A DNA stretch of 64,000 nucleotides from Guadua angustifolia (taxonomy: Eukaryota > Streptophyta > Magnoliopsida > Poales > Poaceae), in contig CM070518.1 of the NCBI GenBank assembly GCA_036346375.1, forward strand, positions 4,348,182-4,412,181. Reading direction: 5' to 3'. The notes beneath the pieces were generated by a model. That model saw nothing but the letters and a program-made list of their open reading frames with translations, ran no database searches and had not been told where the DNA came from. Made by a program: the position numbers and the translations under genes. Shown piece after piece: positions 53,715 to 62,440 of the stretch. Within the stretch, counting starts at the first letter, position 1. Each line of letters opens with the position of its first letter.

Positions 53715-55461
53715 CTGTGAAAATCTAAGAATGTTTTGAAACTTGGTGCAGATTAAAGCACACTTTATTTTAGGGGGTATATATGTTGGACCAGTCACGT
53801 TGAAGAAAAGATTACACAAGAAGCAAGTAATATTAACATCGTTTACGAAGTTAATGATACGCTAGATGATATCAATTGTGCTTTCGATGAGGATAGGTTT
53901 CACGATGATAATTTGGACCAAATGATGCACGATACAGAAGGGAACCGTTATGAGCAAGTGTATGCAAAATTTTGGAGCTCGATGTATGACTCAGAGAAAC
54001 CTTTGTTCGCGGGCTTTAAGTACAAATACACAAGGTTATCTTCTATACTTGAACTGCTAAAATTAAAGGCAAGCAACGATTGGTTCGATGAGAGTTTTAC
54101 AGGCACTGTTAGAACTATTAACAGACATGCTTCTGGATGAAAATAAGTTACCGACAATCACTTACAAAGTCAAGAAGGTTCTTTGTCCTATAGAAATGGA
54201 AGTAGAAACAATATATGCATGTCCGCATGTCTATATCCTCTACCTCAAAGAGTACACAAACTTGTATGTATGTCCGATGTACAACGCATCTCGACACAAG
54301 CATAAAGATCAATCAGATGATGACGACGAGGGAATCAAGGTGAATAAAGGATCTCTTACTAAGGTGGCGTGGTACCTGCCTATAATTCCCCATTTGAAAT
54401 ATTTATTTACAAACCCAAAAGAGGCAAAATTGCTTCAGTAGCACTTGAATGAGTGTAAGAACAATGGAATGCTAAGACAACCTACTGATTCCACCCAATA
54501 GAGAAACATCAATAGGAGGTTTCAAGAATTCGCTGTGGATCTGAGGAATATAAGGTTTGGATTGAAACAGATAGAATGAATTCTTTTGGTAACATGAGAA
54601 GTCATCATAGCACTTAGCCCGTGAATCTCTGTATCTACAACCTTCCTCCTTAGTTGTCTATGAAGCGAAAATACATTTTACTTTCTATACTTATCCAAGG
54701 CCCGAAGAAACATAGGAACGATACTAATGTGTACCTAGCACTATTAGTGGAAGATTTGAAAACATTGTGGGCTCCTAGGGTGCAAGTATGGGATGCTCAC
54801 AAATGAGAGTACTTCACTTTGCACTGCCTGTTATTCTGCACTGTAAATGATTATCCTGCTATTGCTAACCTGTCAAGCCAGAGTACAAAAGGAGCCAAAG
54901 CATGTACTCACTATTTAAATGATACTGAGAGTGTGTGGCTGAATCACTCACGCAAAATTGTATATATGTGTCACCATATATTGATTCGGAGGAATCACCC
55001 ATACCTCAAGATGAAGAAACAATTCAACAAAACAAACGAAGATGGTTCAGCTCCAAAGCCTTTAAGCGGGACAGATGTTTATGATATGATTAAGAACTTG
55101 GATGTTACGCTTAGAAAGGGACGTAAATCAAAGACCCATGGAAGAAGAAATCAATATTTTGGGACCTACCTTATTGGGAGTACCTAGAAGTTTGGTACTG
55201 CAATGACGTCATGCACGTAGAGAGGAATGTCTATGATAGCTTGATTGGTATCTTATTGAACATTAAAGGCAAAACAAAATGGCGGTATCAACGCACAGTT
55301 TGACTTGATCAATATGGGCATCATATTTGAGTTAGCACCAAAGAGATGAAATAGACTGAACATACTATAAACCTACTTGTTACACTCTATCCAAGGCTGA
55401 GAGAACTGAATTATACCGTGCTTGCATAGTGTGAAAATTCCATCTGGTTACTCCTCCAATA
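53715..55461 (+). pseudogene. CACTA-A TNP2 transposase, middle piece
   Basis: Resumes with GYICWTSHVEEKITQEASN and a long acidic part, then LKLKASNDWFDESF, a frameshift to VKKVLCPIEMEVETIYACPH, WYLPIIPHLKYLFTNPKEAK, many stops, and frame 54819-55187 (FCTVNDYPAIANLSSQSTKG, then EDGSAPKPLSGTDVYDMI). It ends in VKIPSGYSSN immediately before CACTA-B, the same block CACTA-B carries as VKVPSGYSSN (58495). More decayed than the CACTA-B copy. Confidence 0.85.
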
Positions 55462-55765
55462 CACTACTACAGAATTGGCCTTTGATACCAGCCCATCAGT
55501 GCCGGTTGGGCTCGAACTGGGACTAACAGTTACAACAATCCTGGTTCAACGACTGTTGGGCTGCGAGGGCTAGGTAGTATGGGTTCAAGGCACCAACTGG
55601 TACTAATGATGTAACATTAATACCAGTTCATACAATGAACCGGTACTAAAGAGCCACAGCAGGCCAGCTGGCATGGGGTCTTATTAGTATCTGTTGGAGG
55701 CACCAACCGGATCTGATGTTAGAGCATTAGAACTGGTTGGTGCCTCCAACTAGTACTAATTCCCA
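55462..55765. repeat. CACTA-B left terminal and subterminal repeats
   Basis: Motifs such as GGCACCAACCGGTACTAAT and its reverse, ATTAGTACTGGTTGGTGCC, recur in both orientations with variants. Similar motifs reappear at 60604-60770. Confidence 0.88.
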
Positions 55766-55989
55766 ATTTAAACTTCTTCCTCCCCCCCTCCCACTGTGCT
55801 CGACTAAGAACATTGCAACGCGGGACAAGAACAATGGAGCTTTGGCTTCAAGGGAGGGGAGGTGCTACCCAAATTTCAAAATTGTGGTCATTTTACTTGA
55901 AGCCAAGTTAACTAAGGTTAGTAACATCTTTCCTCACTACATTTGGTGTTAAATAGAGCCTCTTCTTTGCTTGAAATATGAAGAAAATT

Positions 55990-56380
55990 TGATCTTTTCC
56001 TATGATCGATGAAAGATTATGAATGTAGAGATTTAGCTTGATCTTTTCAAGTAGGATGCAAAAACTTGCTGTGTAAGCTTGGAATTTGCTTGGATTATAA
56101 TGTAGCTCGCATTGAAGGTGTGGATCTAGCTCAAATTTAGGTTTTGGTTCTCGATCGATAAAGAAATTTTGAATCTAGACTTTGATCAACCAATTCTTTT
56201 AGTAGGCTGCAAAAACTTGTTGTGTAAGCTTGGAATTTGCTTGGATTATGATATAGCTCGAATTGAAGGTGTGAATCTAGCTAATATTTAGGTTTTGGTT
56301 CCATCAATCGATGAAGAATTTTGAATCTAGATTTTGATCGACCAATTCTTTTAGTAGGACTGTAAAAACTTGTCGAGTAT
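55990..56380 (+). repeat. CACTA-B leader tandem repeats (~140-160 bp)
   Basis: Three partial units each contain TTTTARTAGGMTGCAAAAAC or close variants (near 56050, 56210 and 56353), TAAGCTTGGAATTTGCTTGG, and GGTTTTGGTT followed by GAATTTTGAATCTAGA. Position between subterminal repeats and TNP2 parallels the array in CACTA-A, but the sequences are unrelated. Confidence 0.85.
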
Positions 56381-56674
56381 GAATACCAGAGCAAATAATC
56401 ATTTTATAGAAACATGTAATGAAATAAAGTCATTTTAAAAATATAGTTGTCTTAAAAATAACAATTTCTATAGAAAAAATATGTGATGAAATATTGTCAT
56501 TTTAAAAACATTTTCTTTTTTAAAGAAATTTCAGCTAAAATTAAATTTATCCACCTAAAATTTTAAATAATTTTTAAATAAACAAAATATTAGTTTAATT
56601 TGGATTTTGGGAAATGTTCAATAATTCATTATCAGAAAATGAGCTAACAGTTACCTTGATGTAACATAATGTAG
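56381..56674. other. AT-rich stretch before CACTA-B TNP2
   Basis: Non-coding, very AT-rich, consistent with an intron or 5' leader. It ends near ATGTAACATAATGTAG just before the TNP2 start. Confidence 0.5.
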
Positions 56675-57990
56675 ATGGACCCGCGATGGATGTACATGGA
56701 CCAACGCTCCCTGGAGTTCTTGCAGGGTTTGCAAGATTTTCTTTATGCGGCCGATGCATACACGACGTCAGACTACATATGCTGTCCATACATAGATTGC
56801 AAGAATGAGAAGGAGTGGCCAAAATCCAACCACCTTCACTTCCATTTGCACGCAAGATATTTCATGTCAAACTATACCTATTGGACCAAGCACGATAAAG
56901 AAGAGATTATACAAGAAGACGGTGAAGAAGAAGAGGCGGACAACAATATCCCAGACACTGGCCAACACAGTTCTTTTGAAGATACATTGGCGGAGTTTGG
57001 CAATGATGACCTAGACCAGATGCTGTTTGATAGAGAGGGAGAATACATCGATGAAAGGCATTATGAAAAACAGGGCCATAGAAAGTTGCGTACCACACTA
57101 GAACTGATGCAATCGGAGGCGACCAATGGTTTGTCTGATAAGGGATTCGACGAATTGTTATGCCTCATAAATAAGTTACTTCCAAAGGGGAACACACTGC
57201 CTGAAACTATGTACGATGCCAAACAAGTTATCTGCCCTTTGGGGTTGAAGGTACAAAAGATACATGCATGTCGTAACGATTGTATCCTTTATTGCAATAA
57301 GTACGAGGATTTGGAAGCTTGTCTGGTGTGCAAAACTTCACGGTATAAGACAAGGCGTGATGACCTAGGTGAGGTAGAGGGGCAGTGTAAGAACAAGAGA
57401 CCCTCTGCTAAGGTGGTGTGGTATTTCCCTATAATCCCCCGGTTGAAGCATTTATTTGCGAACAAAGCACATGCCCAGATGATGCGCTGGCACAAAGAAG
57501 AACGTAAGGACAACGGAAGGCTAAGGCACTCTGCTGATGGCTCCTAGTGGAGGAAAGTCGGTAGAACATACCCGAACTTTGCTGAGGATGCAAGGAACAT
57601 AAGGTTTGGGTTGAGTACTGATGGGATGAACCCGTTCAGCGAGATGAGCAGCAGTCACAGCACTTGGCCTGTGACTCTATGTATTTACAACATTCCCCCT
57701 TGGCTGTGTATGAAGCAGAAGTACATTATAATGCCATTGCTTTTCCAAAGCCCGAAGCAACCTGGAAACGACATCGATGTGTACCTCAAACCATTGGTTG
57801 AAGATCTGCTAACACTGTGGAAGATGGTGTACGTGTATGGGATGAGTACAAAAGAGAGCACTTCACTCTACGTGCATTGCTATTCGTAACCATCAATGAC
57901 CGGCTCGCACTTGGTAACCTATCGGGCCTATCTATCAAAGGATATAAAGCTTGCATCCACCGATTAGAGGATACTGGACGAAGAAGTACC
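56675..57990 (+). pseudogene. CACTA-B TNP2 transposase, N-terminal half
   Basis: The 290-codon frame from ATG 56675 has MDPRWMYMDQRSLEFLQGLQ, YICCPYIDCKNEKEW, a long acidic stretch, TMYDAKQVICPLGLKVQKIH and RNDCILYCNKYEDLEACLVC. A single in-frame TAG at 57545-57547 precedes WRKVGRTYPNFAEDARNIRF, and the frame stays open past GNDIDVYLKPLVEDLLTLWK. A one- or two-base shift near 57830 moves to RVWDEYKREHFTLRALLFVT. It would be the catalytic transposase of the element. Confidence 0.9.
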
Positions 57991-58474
57991 TAAAAACTTT
58001 TGAAAGGTTGTGTACATGGACCATCAGAGGTTCCTCCAAACGAAGGACCCAAGCACGGAGGAAGGGTGAGAATTTTGATGGGATGTAAGAGAACGAAGAA
58101 GCCCTCGCATCGCGAGGGGACGCTTGTATTTTCTTTTCGTAAAGGATCCGAAAGTAGTATTTGGAAAAGGTCCTGGTAGCAAACCTGTCCCGAATGAACA
58201 AGGTAACACGAAGCTAAAATTTGGAAGAAGTCAATATTTTGGGACTTACCTTACTGGAAAGACTTATCACTGAACTTCATGCATATCACGATGAATGTCT
58301 GCATGAACCTGCTAGGCTTCCAGATATGTACGGCAAATCAAAAGATACACTTCAAGCACAAAAGGACCTGCAGCTATTGGGACATAGGAACGACCTACAT
58401 CCGAAAAAGAGAGCGAAAGGACAGCAATACCTCCACCCCACGAGCTACACTCTGAGCAAGGAAGAGAAAAAAAT
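57991..58474 (+). pseudogene. CACTA-B TNP2 middle part, degenerate
   Basis: Several frames alternate: a KLKFGRSQYFGTYLTGKTYH-like stretch near 58215-58270 matches the QYFGTYLIGST block of CACTA-A (ending at 55184). Then come DMYGKSKDTLQAQKDLQLLG and HPKKRAKGQQYLHPTSYTLS in frame 58221-58478. These blocks have a fixed order in TNP2 proteins. The stretch 57991-58210 has several stops. Confidence 0.75.
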
Positions 58475-59035
58475 ATGATTAAGTTCTTAAATAGTGTGAA
58501 GGTCCCTTCTGGATACTCCTCGAATATAATGAGACTCATAAACACGAAAGAGAACAAAATCGTACACCTAAAATCTCATGACTGTCACGTATTGATGACA
58601 CAGTTGCTTCCAGTGGTGGTGCAAGGTATTCTGTCGGACTGGGTACGAAGGACAATCATAAAGTTGTGTTCGTTCTTCAACGTGGTGTCGCAGAAGGTCA
58701 TCGAGCCGAATAAGGTGTCTAATCTGCAGAATGACGTGGTCGATAGTCTGCTTAGCCTTGAGATGATCTTCCCTCCGTCCTTCTTTGATATTATGGTCCA
58801 TCTCGTGGTCCACATTGTTAAAGAGAAAGAAATTCTCGGACCCATATTCCTCCACAATATGTTCCCTTTCAAGAGGTACATGGGTGTCCTAAAAAGTATG
58901 TTCATAACCGGTCTCACGCAGAAAGGCTGCATTGCGCAGGGTGTTGGCACAGAGGAGGTGATTGAGTTTTGTGTTATTAACATTGATGATCTGAATCTGA
59001 TTGGTGTCCCTGTATCATGCCATGAGGGGAGGCTA
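58475..59035 (+). CDS. CACTA-B TNP2 C-terminal region (DUF4218-like)
   Basis: This 187-codon open frame has VKVPSGYSSNIMRLINTKEN, HDCHVLMTQLLPVVVQGILS and FLHNMFPFKRYMGVLKSMFI, the pattern of the DUF4218 domain attached to plant CACTA transposases. It ends in CHEGRL and a stop in the place where many TNP2 genes have an intron or continue. It is well preserved but isolated from the N-terminal half by the degenerate section. Confidence 0.85.
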
Positions 59036-59822
59036 TAGGGAAAAGGGACACTAAGGAGAAAAGAATCATATAGCGACGATCTACTTTCATTTAAACAAGC
59101 ACATTTCATGGTATTGAAACAAGCAACTGTAGTGGCTCCGTATAACTATGATCATGAGATGAGTCTACGCGACCAATACCCAGAGAAGTCAAATAAGTGG
59201 ATCATAGTCGAGCAAATGGATCATTTCGGCGGTTGGTTACAAAAGCAATTGTTGGGCAACCAGATAGACGATGAACAGTTGAAACTCTTAGCTCGGGGAC
59301 CGTCCACGACAATCGTATCATTCCAAGGGTATGAGATAAATAGGTACATATTTTACATGACAGCCTAGGATAGCAAGAGCACCAACCAAAACAGCAGCGT
59401 CCGTATAGATGCCTTTCACAACGATAGAAAGATGGACACTTACTATGGTTTCATAGAGGAGATTTGGGAGCTCGAGTACAAACCTTTAAAAGTCCCTCTG
59501 TTTCGGTGCCAATGGGTCAAACTAATAGCCATAGAGATTGACGAGTAGGTATGACAACCGTGGACCTCAAGCAAGTGGCCTATAGGGACGAACCGTTCGT
59601 GCTCGCTAATGATGTGACACAGGTATTCTATGTGATGGACATGGATAGCAAATCGAAAAAGCAGAAGGACAAGCTTACTAAAAGTAAGAAGCAGAATGAC
59701 AAGTCTACCGAAAACAAAAAGCAGAAGGAGAAGACTAGCAGAAGCGATCAGCCAAGGTGCCACGTAGTTCTTCCAAGTAAAAGAAGGATTGTTGGAGTTG
59801 AGGGCATCACGGATGAAGAATA
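59036..59822 (+). pseudogene. CACTA-B TNP2 C-terminal end (DUF4216-like) and lysine-rich tail
   Basis: Frame 59108-59368 has MSLRDQYPEKSNKWIIVEQM and ends in a TAG. The sequence continues with YYGFIEEIWELEYKPLKVPL and FRCQWVKL, then DEPFVLANDVTQVFYVMDMD, the DUF4216 pattern. A tail of repeated KSKKQKDKLTKSKKQNDKST follows in frame 59551-59823. Two or three stops interrupt it. It completes the TNP2 gene. Confidence 0.82.
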
Positions 59823-59989
59823 GTATAATCAGTTTGACGAGCTACCTCCTTTCATGGTGGACATAGACATTAGTGCCCTAAATGATGCAGAGGAATCTCC
59901 CTACGTACGCTGCGATCATAATAAAGGATCACTTGTAAAAACAAAGTATGTTAGCAAATAAGTCCAACCTGTTGCATAAAGCCATGTAT

Positions 59990-60135
59990 GAATTATGAAT
60001 ATAGTTCTAAATTTGTAAAGTAGCCATTAGAGCCCCTATATATCATATTTGGATTCACCTCCCAAATTTGCCCCTATATGGTTCTAAATTTGTAAAGTAG
60101 CCATTTGAGCTCCTATATGCCAGATTTGGATTAAT
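59990..60135. repeat. Short ~80-bp direct duplication
   Basis: GTTCTAAATTTGTAAAGTAGCCATT, followed within 15-20 bases by CCTATATRYCA and ATTTGGATT, occurs at about 60003 and again at about 60081. Confidence 0.8.
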
Positions 60136-60137
60136 AA

Positions 60138-60595
60138 CCTTATTTTATTTTTTGAAAATCATTTTAGTGTGGAATAAGTTTGATTTATTATTTTTATTAA
60201 GAAAAGAAGCAATAATTGAATTTATATAACAAGGTGAAAATTTGCAATGGAATTATAAGAGTGCAAAAATCACTTTATTTCTTATAATTTTTATAATTTT
60301 AATTTATATTAGATGGTTAGAAAATAATATTCTAAAGAATATATAAATTTTAATATTATTGCTGAATTGTAGAAACTATAAAAGGAATTTATAAATGACT
60401 AGTAATCTTATTTTATTTTTTGAAAAATATTTTAGTGTGGAATAAGTATGATTTATTATTTTTTATTAAGCAAAGAAGCAATAATTGAATTTATATAACA
60501 AGGTGAAAATTTTCAATGGAGTTATAAGAGTGCAAAATTACTTTATTTCTTATGATTTTTTATAATTTTAATTTATATTAGATGGTTGAAAAATA
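60138..60595. repeat. ~190-bp direct repeat, two copies 268 bp apart
   Basis: Copy 1 starts CCTTATTTTATTTTTTGAAAA at 60138 and copy 2 starts TCTTATTTTATTTTTTGAAAA near 60406. Both run through GAAGCAATAATTGAATTTAT and end near ATGGTTRGAAAA. Similarity by eye exceeds 90%. AT-rich, between the two CACTA-B genes. Confidence 0.92.
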
Positions 60596-60603
60596 GTTTT
60601 AAT

Positions 60604-60780
60604 TAGTACTGGTTGGTGTATTCAATCGGGACTGATGCCTCACATCAGTACCGGTTAGATACACCAACCAGATCGATAAAGATCGATGTAAAGATCATCC
60701 TGCTGAATACACCAACCAGATCGATGTGAGGCATCATCCTGCTGAAGATAGCAACCGGTACTAATGGTGCCATATATAAA
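60604..60780 (+). promoter_or_regulatory. Internal CACTA-B promoter with terminal-repeat-like motifs
   Basis: Copies of the element's subterminal motif (ACTGGTTGGTGTATTCAATC, ATACACCAACCAGATCGAT, CAACCGGTACTAATGGTGCC) are crowded directly before a TATA box (TATATAAA, 60773-60780). A CT-rich leader follows (CTCCAACCTCTCTTTCTTAG). It looks like the promoter of the downstream TNP1-like gene. If the accessory protein binds this motif it could regulate its own gene, as shown for TnpA of En/Spm. It could instead be the remains of another CACTA end. Confidence 0.5.
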
Positions 60781-62440
60781 TTTGAGAGCACCGAGGCCAA
60801 TTCTCCAACCTCTCTTTCTTAGAGTCGCCGCTGCCTTCCCGTCCTCGCCTCTGACAACACTGCATGCGCCACCGTCCTCCTCGCCTCCGACGACCCGCAC
60901 GCACCGCCATATTCCTTGCCTCCGACGAGCCCGTGTGTGCCGCCGTCCTCCTCACCCCCGACGACCCTGGGCGCACCGCCGTCCTCCTAGCCTCGGACGA
61001 GCCCACGACACCGCCATCCTCCTCGCCTCCGATGACCCCGTGCACGCCGCCATAAGTATCTGCATATTTGCACTTGAATGATGATAAATGGTGTTTTGAT
61101 TTCTCTGAGATTGGTTGTGTGGAGATGTGCAATACCATGCTAGAATTGGTTCTGTGTATGTATGCATAGTGCTGCTATTGTGCTAGTGTGTGTATGCTAG
61201 AATTGGTTCGAGAGATTGCAGGCTTTGTGCAATGCCGGTGAGGTTACCAATTGAAATGAAATGCCATCTTCCTAAAAATTTGGCATTGATTTATTTGTTG
61301 TTCTTTGCACATGACATGCATCTCTGTCATAATCATCAGACGAATGAAGATTGCTTAGTCGTGCCTATGTGAATATCACTAAATTAGTGTAAGAATGTGA
61401 TATTAGTTGCATATGTACTCTCCACATGATATGCTTGACAGGTGATGTTAAAAAAATAAAAAGACATGGTAATTTTCATTTGATGATAACAATCTGTAGT
61501 GCATCATAGTTCTAAGACCTCGTACTTCTAAGACCTGTTTTCGAGTCCTCGATGCATCATAGTTAGTTATTTCCGAGATTTGTATTTTCTTAATCAAAAT
61601 TGTGATTTGTTGCAAATATGTACTCTAATATCTGTGATCATGTTCTGGTGGTGACCTCGGGGTGGTTCTGGTAAGGTTTTCCGTGCTCTCCTTTTATCTA
61701 TGAAGGTATCTCGCCTTCTCTCTAGTGAAGATGACTGATTGTTTCTTAGTAAATGGACTAATGGCTTTTGATTGAGTTACTGGCTTACTGCTGTTGCTTG
61801 TTAGATGTTTGATCAAATGCCTTTTCCCCCGTGTCATTTCTTTATAGTTCTTAATTATCTACTTTTCCACTGCCTATGCATAGTAAGAACTAAGATGCTC
61901 AAGATGTATATGTATCGTGTGAATTTTGAAATTTCTATGTATAAGTATATGTGAAATGTATAAGTATATGTGAAATGTCAAATGTATATGTATCATGTGA
62001 AATGTATAAGTATATGTGAAATGTCAAATGTATATGTATCATGTGAAATGTATATGTATCATGTGAAATGTATAAGTATATGTGAAATGTCAAATGTATA
62101 TGTATCATGGGAAATGTATAAGTATATGTGAAAATGTATAAGTATATGTGAAATGTTAAATGTATATGTATCATGTGAAATGTATAAGTATAATTGTCGA
62201 TAGTATTTGGCCGACTTAAGTTAAGAACTTCTTCGGCGTCGCCGCTCGTCTTCTCTACCTTCTCTTCCCCACCATCCTCCTCACCATTTTAGAGTAGTGC
62301 CATCAGCTTTACATGAAACATGATCTTTACAGATGTAACTAATTTACATCAACCTTTTGTTGATCTATTTTCATTAATTTTCAAAGGCCTTCTTCTAGCC
62401 TAAGAAACAACGATATGGCGAAGGATTTGATTAAGAAGAA
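60781..62440 (+). other. CACTA-B leader region of the TNP1-like gene
   Basis: GC-rich start (60790-61060) with tandem words such as CCGCCRTCCTCCTCGCCTCCGA on the plus strand, then AT-rich intron-like sequence. No frame has a recognisable domain. An intron of about 1.3 kb is plausible. Confidence 0.45.
61930..62192. repeat. Minisatellite of GTGAAATGTATAAGTATAT units
   Basis: About twelve short units alternate GTGAAATGTATAAGTATAT, GTGAAATGTCAAATGTATATG and TATCAT. A 79-codon minus-strand frame across it (ILIHFTYTYT-like repeats) is an artefact of the repeat. Confidence 0.93.

Noticed and set aside
60655..61138. Overlapping frames on both strands in the GC-rich CACTA-B leader
   Set aside because: Low-complexity repeats of CCTCCTCGCCTCCGA; no domain, and frames overlap in opposite directions.
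61935..62174. 79-codon frame of repeated HLTFHIYLYI
   Set aside because: Translation of a short minisatellite.
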